From contig NZ_CP013233.1 of NCBI RefSeq assembly GCF_001584165.1, positions 3,170,620 to 3,234,619 of the forward strand: DNA of 64,000 nt. Reading direction: 5' to 3'. A program made the translations under genes and the position numbers. The notes below the pieces were generated by a model, which saw only the letters and a list, made by a program, of their open reading frames with translations, made no database searches and was not told the DNA's origin. This stretch comes from Collimonas arenae. Its GTDB lineage: Bacteria > Pseudomonadota > Gammaproteobacteria > Burkholderiales > Burkholderiaceae_D. The first letter of the stretch is position 1, and each line of letters begins with the position of its first letter. Below, one piece after another: positions 27,258-37,061 of the stretch.

Positions 27258-29827
27258 ATGGACGTTTCACGTATCCGAGTACTTCGCGGCCCCAATCTGT
27301 GGAGTCGACATACCGCTATCGAAGCCATTGTTTCCTGCAACGAAGCCGAGCGAGCAATTGCCGGCATCGCCGGCTTCGAGACAAAGTTGCGTGAACGCTT
27401 CCCGCAGATGGGCTTCCTGGAGCCCAGCAGCAAGAAAGAAGTCGTGTCGATGGCACACGCGCTGGAAGCAGCCGCGCTTGGGTTGCAATCGGAAGCCGGT
27501 TGCCCGGTAACCTTCAGCCGCACCGTGCCGACACTGGAAGCCGGCGTCTATCAGGTGATCGTTGAATACAGCGAGGAAGATGTCGGCAAGCTGGCATTCG
27601 AGATAGCACAGGAACTTTGCCTGGCGGCACAACAAGACAAACCATTCGACCTGGCCGGCGCATTGGCGCGGCTGCAGGAACTGGATGAAGACATCCGTCT
27701 CGGACCGAGCACCGGCTCGATCGTGCAGGCCGCCGTCACGCGCGGCATCCCGTTCCGCCGGCTGACGGCGGCAGCATGGTGCAGTTCGGCTGGGGCAGCC
27801 GGCAACGTCGCATCCAGGCTGCAGAAACCAATCACACCAGCGCCATCGCCGAATCGATCGCACAAGACAAGGACCTGACCAAGAAGCTGTTGAATGCTGC
27901 CGGCGTTCCAGTGCCGATGGGTCGAGTCGTGTCGAGCGCAGAAGACGCTTGGGCAGCAGCACAGGAAATCGCCAGCCCGGTTGTCCTCAAGCCACGCGAC
28001 GGCAATCAGGGCAAGGGGGTAGCAGTCAACATCACGGCTCGCGAGCAGGTCATGGCGGCTTTCGAAGTTGCGTCGAAAATCTGTTCTGAAGTGATCGTCG
28101 AGCGTTACTTGCCGGGGCACGATTTCCGCCTGCTGGTGGTCGGCAATCAATTGGTGGCAGCTGCGCGCCGCGATCCGCCGCAAGTCATTGGCGATGGCGT
28201 GCACACCATCAGGCAGCTGGTCGATCAGGTCAACAGCGATCCCCTGCGCGGTGAAGGACATGCGACTTCGTTGACCAAGATCCGCTTCGATGCAATCGCA
28301 CTGGCAACGTTGGTCGGACAGAATTACACTGCGGACTCGATTCCGCAGCAAGGTGTACGGGTTGTCTTGCGCAATAATGCCAACCTCAGCACTGGCGGCA
28401 CCGCTACCGATGTCACCGAGGATGTTCATCCCGAACTGGCGGCGCGCGCAGTCGCTGCGGCGCAAATGGTCGGGCTCGACATTTGCGGCGTCGATGTGGT
28501 TTGCAATAACGTCCATCAGTCGCTGGAAGAACAGGAAGGCGGCGTGGTTGAAGTCAATGCCGCACCCGGCTTGCGCATGCATATCAGCCCTTCTTATGGC
28601 AAGGGACGCGCAGTCGGCGCAGCCATCATGTCGACCATGTTCGACGACGGCGACAACGGCCGCATTCCACTGGTTGCAGTAGCCGGCACCAACGGCAAGA
28701 CCACGACCGTGCGCCTGATCGCCCATCTGCTGGGACGCAAGGGCCTGCGCGTCGGCATGACCAATTCCGATGGGGTCTACATTGAGAAACAACGCATCGA
28801 TACCGGCGATTGCAGCGGCCCGCGTAGCGCCCGCAATGTACTGATGCACCCGGATGTCGACGCTGCAGTATTTGAAACTGCACGCGGCGGCATCTTGCGC
28901 GAAGGCCTCGGCTTCGATCGTTGCGATGTCGCCGTCGTTACCAATATCGGCATGGGCGACCACCTCGGCCTGAGCTATATCAGCACCGTTGAAGACTTGA
29001 GCGTAGTGAAACGCGTGATCGTCGAAAACGTCTCCCCTACCGGTCACGCGGTCCTCAACGCCGCTGACCCGATGGTTGCCAGCATGGCTAAATCCTGCCC
29101 TGGTTCGGTGACGTTTTTTGCGCACGACTTCCATCATCCGCTGATGACTACGCACCGTGCTCAAGGACACCGCGTGGTATACCAGGACGGCAATTTCATT
29201 GTCGCCGCCAAGGGCAAGCAGGAGCATCGTCTGGCGCTGCAGGAAATTCCACTGACCCGCAACGGCACCATTCCGTTCCAGATCGAAAACGCCATGGCAT
29301 CGATCGCCGCAGCTTGGGCCTTGAATCTGGATTGGGATGTGATTCGCGCCGGCCTCGGCAGCTTTGTCAATGATGCAGACACCGCGCCCGGCCGCTTCAA
29401 TGTGTTCGACTACCGCGGCGCCACCCTGATTGCCGACTATGGTCACAATCCTGATGCCATCCAGGCCCTGGTGCGCGCCATCGACACCATGCCTGCCAAG
29501 CGCCGTTCAGTCGTGATCAGCGGCGCCGGCGACCGCCGCGATATCGATATCCGTCACCAGACAGAAATTCTCGGCGATGCATTCGACGAAGTGGTCCTGT
29601 ATCAGGATCAATGCCAGCGCGGCCGTGCCGACGGCGAAGTACTCGGATTATTGCGCGAAGGCTTGAAAAACGCGCGCCGCACGACGGCTATCGAGGAAAT
29701 CAATGGCGAATTCATCGCTATCGACACCGCGTTGTCGCACCTGTCGCCAGGCGATTTGTGTCTGATCCTGGTCGACCAGGTGGAAGAAGCTTTGGCACAT
29801 ATTGCCACGCGGATTGCGGAAGTCTGA
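27258..29827 (+). pseudogene. cphA: Cyanophycin synthetase, full-length, with one frameshift
   Basis: Non-ribosomal synthesis of cyanophycin, a poly-Asp backbone with Arg side chains used as a nitrogen and carbon store. The N-terminal domain (residues 1-170) precedes an ATP-grasp domain (VVLKPRDGNQGKGV, EVNAAPGLRMHI). A Mur-ligase domain with AGTNGKTTTVRLIAHLL and a complete lid (ADYGHNPDAIQALVRAI, SGAGDRRDIDIR) follow. The frame breaks near 27764-27772: RGIPFRRLT should continue GSMVQFGWGSRQRRIQ, but one base is missing. Restored, the product is about 856 aa, standard for CphA. The ATG at 27258 has AGGAAAA upstream. The single-base loss resembles nine others in this window and may be a sequencing error. 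Confidence 0.87.
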
Positions 29828-29870
29828 TTGCTCCGCTCTTTCGTCGCACGTCACAGGCTTAGTTAAGTCG

Positions 29871-29920
29871 GGTCAGAGTGAAGTTCCTGCGTGCTTTTTT
29901 GCAGGAACTTCACTCTGACC
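29871..29920. repeat. 20-bp perfect inverted repeat (GGTCAGAGT family)
   Basis: Arms GGTCAGAGTGAAGTTCCTGC and its exact reverse complement flank a ten-base loop with six T. It lies between the convergent cphA and MFS genes and could serve as a terminator. The GGGTCAGAGT edge matches the elements at 59.3 and 59.7 kb, while the inner stem differs, so the family appears to share ends and vary inside. Confidence 0.75.
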
Positions 29921-29949
29921 TCAGATGACTGGTGCTCAGATGACTGGTG
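29921..29949. repeat. Tandem duplication of 14 bases, period 15
   Basis: TCAGATGACTGGTG occurs twice with a single base between, directly abutting the palindrome at 29871-29920. It is short and sits just past the MFS stop; it probably reflects local slippage. Confidence 0.7.
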
Positions 29950-29974
29950 TTATCTCAAGCAATCTGAGGCCACC

Positions 29975-31387
29975 CTACGCCGGCTTATGTCCAGTCAGTG
30001 CTGCGCCGGCATTCAAGGGCAGGCGCCGAGTGACTGGAATCGATGCCATCGAGAACAGACCGATCACAACGAAAGCCGGCCAGAAGTCTGCAGCCACGAT
30101 CGTCTCGTGGCCTTGCAGGCGACTCGACAGATGCACCGCCAGGCCGCCGATGGTCACTCCCAATCCCAACGAAATCTGCTGCACCACGCTGGCCAGGCTG
30201 GTCGCCCGGCTCACGTCTGCGCTATCGAGGTCGGCATACGCCATCGTGTTGAGACAAGTGAATTGCATCGATGGGAAAAAGCCACCCAGCAGGACTACCG
30301 CCATCATGACCAGGTACGGCGTGGTCGGCGTGAACAAGCCGTAGGAAGCCAATGCCAGGCCGGCCAGCACCGCATTCCAGATCAGCACCGAACGGAAGCC
30401 GTAGCGCCGCAGCACCGAAGTGCCGATGGCTTTCATGAAGATCGCGCCGAAAGCCGAAGCGCAAGTGATGGTGCCGGCATGAAACGCGTTCATGCCGAAA
30501 CCAACCTGCAACGCCAACGGCAACAGGAACGGCACCGCTCCCAGGCCGATACGGAACAGCGAACCGCCCAGTACGCTGGCGCGGAAAGTCGGGATGCGCA
30601 ACAGGCGCAGGTCAAGCAACGGAAATGGTTCGCGCCGCGCATGGCGCAGATAGATATACAGGGTCAGGCCGCCCAGCAGGCACATGCAGAATGCCCATTC
30701 GGTCGACAATAGTTCGCCGTCGATCAGCGATAAGCCCAGCATCACCAGCGTGCTGCCGACCGCCGACAACACAAAACCCTTCATGTCCAACGGCTGCAGA
30801 TCGTCTGATTTGTAGTTTTCGATGTAGCGGCTAGCCAGGTACATGCCGAGCAGGCTGATCGGCAGGTTAATCAGGAAGATCCAGCGCCAATGAAAATAAG
30901 TGGTGATGAAGCCGCCCAGCGGCGGTCCGATGACCGGTCCCAGCTGGGATGGTATGGTGAGATAGCTGATGGCCTTGACCAGCTCGGTGCGCGGCACCGA
31001 ACGGAAAATCACGATACGTCCGACCGGCACCATCATGGCGCCGCCGATGCCTTGCAGGAAGCGCGCAGCGACGAATGCTGCGAGCGAGCTTGAGGCTGCA
31101 CACATCAGGGAACCGCACAAGAAGACCAGGATTGCAGAACGGAACACGGTACGCGCGCCAAAACGGTCGGCGACCCAACCGCTGATCGGGATGAATACAC
31201 CGAGGCCGACCACGTATGAGGTGAGAGCCAGTTTCAGGGTAAGGGGATCTTGCCCGAGATCGTGTGCCAGCACCGGCAGCGAGGTGGCGATCACCGTCGC
31301 GTCCATGTTCTCCATGAACAGCGCGCAAGCGACAATTAGCGGGATGAGAAGAGTACGTTGCACTGCTGGCGACCGTTGGGTAAACAA
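29975..31387 (-). CDS. MFS transporter, DHA2 (EmrB/QacA-like) family
   Basis: Proton-driven drug-type efflux pump of the inner membrane. More than twelve hydrophobic segments are visible. MENMDATVIATSLPVLA in the first helix is the family's motif D1. GWVADRFGARTVF is motif A, GGAMMVPVGR is motif B, and IGPPLGGFIT is motif C of antiporters. Length is 470 aa. The first possible start is a TTG at 31387; a GTG at 31363 (MQRTLLIP) is an alternative, and neither has a clear ribosome site. No regulator or membrane-fusion partner is adjacent, so the substrate is unknown. Confidence 0.85.
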   Translation of the reverse strand: MFTQRSPAVQRTLLIPLIVACALFMENMDATVIATSLPVLAHDLGQDPLTLKLALTSYVVGLGVFIPISGWVADRFGARTVFRSAILVFLCGSLMCAASSSLAAFVAARFLQGIGGAMMVPVGRIVIFRSVPRTELVKAISYLTIPSQLGPVIGPPLGGFITTYFHWRWIFLINLPISLLGMYLASRYIENYKSDDLQPLDMKGFVLSAVGSTLVMLGLSLIDGELLSTEWAFCMCLLGGLTLYIYLRHARREPFPLLDLRLLRIPTFRASVLGGSLFRIGLGAVPFLLPLALQVGFGMNAFHAGTITCASAFGAIFMKAIGTSVLRRYGFRSVLIWNAVLAGLALASYGLFTPTTPYLVMMAVVLLGGFFPSMQFTCLNTMAYADLDSADVSRATSLASVVQQISLGLGVTIGGLAVHLSSRLQGHETIVAADFWPAFVVIGLFSMASIPVTRRLPLNAGAALTGHKPA

Positions 31388-31497
31388 AAAGACAGATGCA
31401 AGCAGTGTTGCATCTGTCTGGCGCTAGTTTACACCCAATCCCGAAAGTTGGCAGGATGTATGCGGCCGCATTCCGTCACATCGTCTGCGACATACAA

Positions 31498-31865
31498 TCA
31501 GGCCAGCTTGCGTTGCCCCGGATCGTAGTAAAAACGTTCCTCTGCGATCTTGTCGCCACGCCACAGCTGATAAGCGATTTCTTCCAGCTGGAAACTGCGG
31601 CCGTCGTGAGCCACCAGTTCGAACAGCCAGTTGATCGCAACCCGGTCACCGTCGATCAGGAATGATTTGGCCCCAGCGTGCGAATTTCCTTGAGGGCAGC
31701 CAGCGCCTTCTGTTCTCCCGCCACCAGCAAGGCACGGCCTTTGCGCGGCGGCTCCTGATTTTCCTGCATACTGGCGTCCTCGGCATAGAACTCCTCGATC
31801 GCCTCCACATATTTACCCTGTACTACCAGCGCAATGAAACTTTCAACCAGCTCTCGGTGTGGCAT
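31498..31865 (-). pseudogene. SnoaL-like (NTF2-fold) protein, frameshifted
   Basis: A small alpha+beta barrel of the SnoaL-like type, a fold used by polyketide cyclases and many uncharacterised proteins. The first 69 residues (MPHRELVESFIALVVQGKYV onward) end at a premature stop after KEIRTLGPNHS. One base restored in the GGCCCC run at 31669-31674 continues the frame with FLIDGDRVAINWLFELV and FQLEEIAYQLWRGDKIAEER, finishing at the TGA at 31498. The full product would be about 122 aa, the family norm. AAGGAAA precedes the ATG at 31865. It lies 26 bases after the cupin gene and may be in one transcript with it. Confidence 0.75.
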
Positions 31866-31891
31866 GACATGTTTCCTTTGTGATGAAAAAC

Positions 31892-32403
31892 CTAAAATGG
31901 CCCATTCGATTGCCTCAGCCTATCCGGCAGACCATCGTGCGGACCAAGCGGGACCTGTGGGACATCGGCCCAATACTGATCGCCGATGCGGGCGTTACGG
32001 TCGGGATGCAATGGATAGCGCACCTGGTTGTCGCACGAAAGCACTCACCCACCACCAGCATGCGCACATCGCTGTCGGTATTGTTGATGAAGGTGTGAGC
32101 GATGCCTGTCCCGGCAGGAAATCCGACAGCGTCGCCGGGCGCCAACCGATGCAGGTAGCCATCCAGCCACACATCGGGCGTGCCTTCGATCACATAGGCA
32201 AATTCCTCTTCGGTTTTTTCGGCGTGCGGCCAGGAAGTGCGGCGTCCCGGCTTCAGCAATTCATGATGGATGCCGATCCGGGTCAAGCCGAATGTCCGAC
32301 CAAACGGCGAACCGATCGACATCAGTTCGGCACTGTCTGGATAGCTGGAATCATCGGCGCCACGAATTTCCTGCCAGTTCTTGATACACGCGGGTCGCGT
32401 CAT
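31892..32403 (-). pseudogene. Cupin-domain protein, frameshifted near the C-terminus
   Basis: A one-domain cupin. HHELLKPGRRTSWPHAEKTEEE fits cupin motif 1 (metal-binding His and Glu), and PAGTGIAHTFINN fits motif 2. The frame breaks after VVGECFRA near 32030-32034. With one base restored it continues NQVRYPLHPDRNARIGDQYW to a TAG at 31892, about 170 aa in all. The ATG at 32403 is chosen because GGGAGG lies just upstream, ahead of the longer alternative at 32415. The substrate is unknown. The adjacent SnoaL-like gene carries the same kind of one-base loss. Confidence 0.75.
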
Positions 32404-32445
32404 GATGCCTCCCATTTGCCTCGATTGATTCTGACTCGCCCCCCT

Positions 32446-33147
32446 TTAATGGGAAAGCATGATCCGATATCCTACCGCAGTCTCGGTCAGCAGGTATTTA
32501 GGTTGCGCCGGGTCGTCTTCCAGCTTTTGCCGCAAATGTCCCATGTAAATTCGCAGATAGTGCCCACTCTCCGAATGCGACGGTCCCCACACCTCCTTGA
32601 GTAACTGCGGATTGGTGACGACGCGTCCGGCATTCGCCACCAGCACCGTCAGCAACCGATATTCGGTCGGCGTCAGGTGCACTTGCTGCTGTGCCTTGGT
32701 GACTAACCGTGCCTGCAGATCGAGCGTGACGTCGCCGAACCGGATCAAGCCATCCTCGCCGGCCAGCGGCTGATGCTGGCGGCGCAACGTGGCGCGCACC
32801 CGCGCCAGCAACTCGCCGACGCCGAACGGCTTGCTCAGGTAATCGTCGGCGCCGGCATCCAGCGCCCTGATCTTGTCGGCTTCGTTAACACGCGCCGACA
32901 ATACGATGATCGGCACGCGCGACCATTTGCGCACATCCAGGATGAAATCAACGCCGTCGCCGTCCGGCAAGCCGAGATCGAGGATCACCAGATTCGGCTT
33001 GCGGGTGCCGCAATCGATCAAGCCGCGTTGCATGGTTTCGGCCTCGAAAATCTGCCAGCCTTCGCTCTCCAGGGCCGCGCGCACAAAACGCCGGATCTGC
33101 GGCTCGTCTTCCACCAGCAGTGCTATTGGTGTTGGTTGCATTGTCAT
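32446..33147 (-). CDS. kdpE: Potassium response regulator KdpE
   Basis: OmpR-family response regulator that turns on kdpFABC under potassium limitation or salt stress. The receiver domain has the acidic pocket VEDEP and phospho-acceptor Asp57 in LVILDLGLPDGDG. Lys near residue 109 lies in YLSKPF. A winged-helix DNA-binding domain follows, with LTPTEYRLLTVLVANAGRVV and YLRIYMGHLRQKLE. Length is 233 aa. Its ATG overlaps the kdpD stop as ATGA, so sensor and regulator are translationally coupled. Confidence 0.96.
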   Translation of the reverse strand: MTMQPTPIALLVEDEPQIRRFVRAALESEGWQIFEAETMQRGLIDCGTRKPNLVILDLGLPDGDGVDFILDVRKWSRVPIIVLSARVNEADKIRALDAGADDYLSKPFGVGELLARVRATLRRQHQPLAGEDGLIRFGDVTLDLQARLVTKAQQQVHLTPTEYRLLTVLVANAGRVVTNPQLLKEVWGPSHSESGHYLRIYMGHLRQKLEDDPAQPKYLLTETAVGYRIMLSH

Positions 33148-35972
33148 GCTTTCTCCATGTTGCCGTCCTCGCCGGCATCGTCGCCGCCATCCGTTTCAGC
33201 CGCTGCCGGCGCGAAATCGCCTTCTTCCGGATCAGGCATGCTCGGCGGTGCGCCAAGAGGAATGGTAAAGACAAATTCGGCGCCCTTGCGTTGCTCTGCG
33301 TTGCCGCCTTTTTGATGACCGCTGTGAGCGTGGATGGTGCCGCCGTGGGCCTCGACGATGGCCCGACAAATGGCCAATCCCAGTCCCACTCCGGGCTTGG
33401 CCGATTCGCGCTCGCCGCGGGTGAATTTTTCAAATATCGCGTCTTCCATGCCGACCGGCAGACCTGGCCCGTCGTCGGCCACCGTCACCGCCAAAAATCG
33501 TCCGTTGACAACGGCGGCCAACACGATGTGAGAACCCGGCGCTGTGTACTTGGCGGCGTTTTCCAGCAAGTTGCATAGCACGCGTTCAATCAGCACCGCA
33601 TCAAAACGAATCAGCGGCAGTTCATGCGCCACGCGTATTTCCACCGGGTGCCCAACCAACGCCGAGGCGCTGGCGCGCATCGCGCTGCCGACCACTTCCT
33701 CGAATGGCTGCCATTGCAAATTCAGCTTGACCTCGCCGCTCTGGATGCGCGCCATGTCCAACAGATTGGTCACCAGCGCACTCATGCGCAGCATCTCGCT
33801 GTGCAGCGCGGCAGCCAGCACCTCCTGGTTTTGCTGCAACGGCGGCTTCGACAGCAGCAGCGACTCCGACAAGCCGACCAGCGCCGTCAACGGCGTGCGC
33901 AAGTCATGCGACAGCGCTGACAACAACGAGTTGCGCAAACGCTCCGATTCCATCCGCACCAGCGCATCCTGCGCCACCTCGACATAATGCACGCGCTCAA
34001 GCGCGATGGCGGTCAGCGTGGCAAACGTGTATAGCTGTTGCTGCTGTTCCGGGATCAATATCCAGCGGCGACTGTGTGGCAGGATCGCCAGCACGCCGCG
34101 CGTACGCATCGGCGCCACCAGCGGCACATATAGGTAATTGCTGGCTGGTAGCGTGTCGGTGCCGATGCCGGCGCTGCTGGCATTGTCGAACGCCCATTGT
34201 GCGATGCCCATGTCGAGTGCTGCCGCCATGTTGGCCGCATCCCCCGGAATCACCGGCGGCATTTGCAGACGGCCGGCGTCATCCGGCACCAGCAGCAAGG
34301 TCTTGGCCTGGAAACTGCGTTGCAGGAAGCGCCGGCTGGTCTCGAATATCTGTTCAGTCTGCAGCACCGCCGACAGTTCCCGTGCGAACTCGAACAAGGC
34401 GCGCGAGCGCGCCTCGCGATCGGATGCGATCCTGGCCTGGTAACGCAAACCGGTGGTCAGATGCGTAATGGTCAGGCCTACCGCCAGCATCACGCCGAAG
34501 GTCAGCAGGTATTGGAAATCGCTGACGGCGAACGAAAACCGTGGCGGCACAAAAAAGAAATCGAACGATGCGATGCTCAGCAATGCCACAAAAATCGCTG
34601 GGCCTCGGCCGTAGCGTATGGCGATCAGCACCTCCGCCAGCAAATACAGCATGACGATATTGGCCAGGTCGAAAAACGGCAAGATCGGCGTCGCCAGCAA
34701 TGTCACCAGCACACAAACACCCAGCGCCCAAGCATAGCCCCACCACTCGATCCGGCTCTGCATCGGCAGGTAACGCGGCGTGGCACGGCCCGCCTCGTCG
34801 TCATCTTTTGCTGATGTGGTCGACGGCGGTACGCCGATTTCAATCACATCGATATCGTTGGCCAGCCTTGCGATGCGGGCCGAATGGTTGGCTTGCCATG
34901 GATAGCGGCGTTGGCTGCGGCCAATGATGATCTTCGAAAAATTGTGGCTGCGCGCGTAACTCGCCATGACCGCCGCCACCTCGTTACCGGCCAGCACCGC
35001 GGTGGTTGCACCCAGGTCTTGCGCCAGCTTGAGGGTTTTCAGGATGCGCTCGCGCTTGACCGACGGCAGGCGCTGCAAGCTCGGCGTCTCGACATAGATC
35101 GCATGCCATTCGGCATTGAGCTGGGTCGCCAGCCGGGCTGTGCTGCGGATCACGTGCTCGGCGCTGGGCGACGGTCCGACGCAAGCCAGCAACGCGGCGT
35201 CGGTTTGCCACACGGCGCCGATGGATTTCTCGATGCGATAGGCCTGGACATCGCCCTGCAGGCGATCGGCGGTACGGCGCAGGGCCAGTTCGCGCAATGC
35301 GATTAGATTGCCTTTGCGGAAAAAATTGCGGGAAGCGCGTTCTGCTTGCGGCAGCTTGTAGACCTTGCCGAGCTTGAGCCGGGTCAGTAATTCATCGGCC
35401 GGCAAATCCACCAGCACCACTTCATCGGCGGCATCGAAGACAGTATCAGGCAGGGTTTCCGCCACCCGGATGCCGGTAATTCCGCCTACCACGTCGTTCA
35501 GGCTTTCCAGATGCTGGACGTTCAGCGTGGTGAATACATCGATGCCGGCATTGAGCAATTCTTCGACATCCTGCCAGCGCTTCGGATGACGCGAACCCGG
35601 CGCGTTGGAATGCGCCAGCTCATCGACCAGGATCAGCGAGGGTTTGCGTTGCAAAGCGGCGTCCAGATCGAATTCCGGCAGTTGCTTGTCGCGATACTCA
35701 ATCTGCTTCAGCGGCAGCAGCTCCAGACCGTTCAACATGGCGGCAGTTTCGGCACGGCCATGGCTTTCGATCACGCCGGCCAGCACCTCGCGCCCTTCAC
35801 TATGCAATTTGTGCGCGGCGCCGAGCATCGCATAGGTTTTTCCGACGCCGGCCGATGCGCCAAAATAGATGCGCAGCTTGCCGCGCCCGGCCAGGCTCTC
35901 CTGCACCTGCAACTGGGCCAGCAAGGCATCCGGATCAGGGCGCAAATCGCCGTTTGAGTTGGGTGAAGACAT
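33144..35972 (-). CDS. kdpD: Potassium sensor histidine kinase KdpD
   Basis: Membrane sensor kinase for potassium limitation. An N-terminal KdpD domain with Walker-A-like GASAGVGKT (residues 38-46) is followed by a Usp-like segment with GNEVAAVMASYARSHNFSKI. Four membrane helices span about 400-500, then a GAF-like region. The kinase has HisKA with LSALSHDLRTPLTALVGLSE and an ATPase domain with DDGPGLPVGMEDAIFEKF and GVGLGLAICRAIVEAHGG. Length 942 aa is slightly longer than in E. coli (894). It is coupled to kdpE and downstream of the porin gene. Confidence 0.96.
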   Translation of the reverse strand: MSSPNSNGDLRPDPDALLAQLQVQESLAGRGKLRIYFGASAGVGKTYAMLGAAHKLHSEGREVLAGVIESHGRAETAAMLNGLELLPLKQIEYRDKQLPEFDLDAALQRKPSLILVDELAHSNAPGSRHPKRWQDVEELLNAGIDVFTTLNVQHLESLNDVVGGITGIRVAETLPDTVFDAADEVVLVDLPADELLTRLKLGKVYKLPQAERASRNFFRKGNLIALRELALRRTADRLQGDVQAYRIEKSIGAVWQTDAALLACVGPSPSAEHVIRSTARLATQLNAEWHAIYVETPSLQRLPSVKRERILKTLKLAQDLGATTAVLAGNEVAAVMASYARSHNFSKIIIGRSQRRYPWQANHSARIARLANDIDVIEIGVPPSTTSAKDDDEAGRATPRYLPMQSRIEWWGYAWALGVCVLVTLLATPILPFFDLANIVMLYLLAEVLIAIRYGRGPAIFVALLSIASFDFFFVPPRFSFAVSDFQYLLTFGVMLAVGLTITHLTTGLRYQARIASDREARSRALFEFARELSAVLQTEQIFETSRRFLQRSFQAKTLLLVPDDAGRLQMPPVIPGDAANMAAALDMGIAQWAFDNASSAGIGTDTLPASNYLYVPLVAPMRTRGVLAILPHSRRWILIPEQQQQLYTFATLTAIALERVHYVEVAQDALVRMESERLRNSLLSALSHDLRTPLTALVGLSESLLLSKPPLQQNQEVLAAALHSEMLRMSALVTNLLDMARIQSGEVKLNLQWQPFEEVVGSAMRASASALVGHPVEIRVAHELPLIRFDAVLIERVLCNLLENAAKYTAPGSHIVLAAVVNGRFLAVTVADDGPGLPVGMEDAIFEKFTRGERESAKPGVGLGLAICRAIVEAHGGTIHAHSGHQKGGNAEQRKGAEFVFTIPLGAPPSMPDPEEGDFAPAAAETDGGDDAGEDGNMEKA

Positions 35973-36117
35973 GTCAGTGTTCTGGTTGCCTGATGAGTTC
36001 CGCCAGCCAGGCGGTCATGTGAATCTATAAGCCAATTGTAGATGGAATTCATCCACCGCTACGACATCCTATAAGCTATTTGCCTTCCCCGCCAGCCGCC
36101 TGCTACAAAGGCGAACA

Positions 36118-36144
36118 GGCCGGAATGCCTTATGCATTCCGGCC
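36118..36144 (-). terminator. Perfect hairpin downstream of the porin gene
   Basis: Eleven-base perfect arms GGCCGGAATGC/GCATTCCGGCC surround the loop CTTAT. It lies 30 bases past the porin stop and before kdpD, on the same strand. The T-tract is poor, so it may be a terminator or an mRNA-stabilising stem separating the porin from kdpDE. Confidence 0.55.
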
Positions 36145-36174
36145 CATGCTTGGAAAGCAGCTTACTGACAATAA

Positions 36175-36921
36175 TCAGAAGGTTTTTGTCGCGCCAATCA
36201 CCAACGAGGTTTTACCCAGGTTCTTGCGATCTGGCGCCGGTCCGACGTAATTATTGGTGTCGGTGCCAATCACAGCGATGCTACCCGACAGGAAGCCGAA
36301 ATCCTTGGTCAACCCGACTTTCCAGTCGCTGTAGCTGGAGGCCGAATTATTCTTTACCGTTTGATGGCCGGCATGCAAATTGACCGTGTAACCGTTGGTG
36401 ACATCGATATTGGCGCCGATATCCAGATAACCGCTGTTCTTGCTGTTGGCAAAACCGAACAGATTGGTCACCGATTGCGAATATTTGATATAGGCAGGAC
36501 CATAACCGAGCTGGCCGTAGAGTTCCGTCGTGTCGGCGCTAGGATTCAAGCCGTTGGATGGATAGACATACGACAAGACACCGAAGTCGTAGCTCAAATC
36601 CTGAGTGAAGTTACCCTTTTTGCCGGCGTAGATATCCCACTCGATGTTGCCGCTGCCGCCGCTATCCTTGATCCACTTCAGTGTCGACAACCAGGTTCCA
36701 ACATACAGGCCGGTTGGATTGTTGCTGTAGTCAGCTCCGCCTTGCAGCGCTGGCTCCAGACGTGTCTGCGAAATGCCGCGGAAGCGGTAATCCGATACCA
36801 GGCTGGCATTGAAAGTCAGGGAATTATCGGGAACGGCCTCTTCCGCTTGCGAGCAATTTGCAGTGAAAGCAGTAACGCCGATGACGGTAACCAGGCCAGC
36901 AAAATAGATAATTTTCTTCAT
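36175..36921 (-). CDS. TorF-family putative outer-membrane porin
   Basis: A 248-aa predicted beta-barrel of the TorF (TIGR02001-type) family. A signal peptide occupies about 27 residues (MKKIIYFAGLVTVIGVTAFT, then ANCSQA before EEAVPDN). The family pattern LTFNASLVSDYRFRGISQT follows, with alternating amphipathic strands and a C-terminal Phe (GATKTF). Family function is not established. It lies between kdpC and kdpD, flanked by hairpins on both sides, which suggests co-regulation with potassium uptake but possibly a separate transcript. Confidence 0.8.
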   Translation of the reverse strand: MKKIIYFAGLVTVIGVTAFTANCSQAEEAVPDNSLTFNASLVSDYRFRGISQTRLEPALQGGADYSNNPTGLYVGTWLSTLKWIKDSGGSGNIEWDIYAGKKGNFTQDLSYDFGVLSYVYPSNGLNPSADTTELYGQLGYGPAYIKYSQSVTNLFGFANSKNSGYLDIGANIDVTNGYTVNLHAGHQTVKNNSASSYSDWKVGLTKDFGFLSGSIAVIGTDTNNYVGPAPDRKNLGKTSLVIGATKTF

Positions 36922-36991
36922 ATACTCTAAGTGGAATAAAAATGGTGTGCTACTTGTTTATTCAAAGCAGCGGTAATAGGGACGTGTAGAA

Positions 36992-37016
36992 GCTGACCGT
37001 ACGATGTACGGTCAGC
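36992..37016 (-). terminator. Perfect hairpin downstream of kdpC
   Basis: Eleven-base perfect arms GCTGACCGTAC/GTACGGTCAGC surround a three-base loop, between the kdpC stop (37062) and the porin start (36921). There is no strong T-tract. It could end or slow the kdpFABC transcript before the porin and kdpDE. Confidence 0.6.
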
Positions 37017-37061
37017 CCTGCAAGCACGACTACCTCTGGAATGAAATTGGGTGGGTAAAAC

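Noticed and set aside
27551..29446. Long minus-strand open frame opposite cphA (631 codons)
   Set aside because: Shadow of a high-GC gene with clear cyanophycin synthetase motifs on the other strand.
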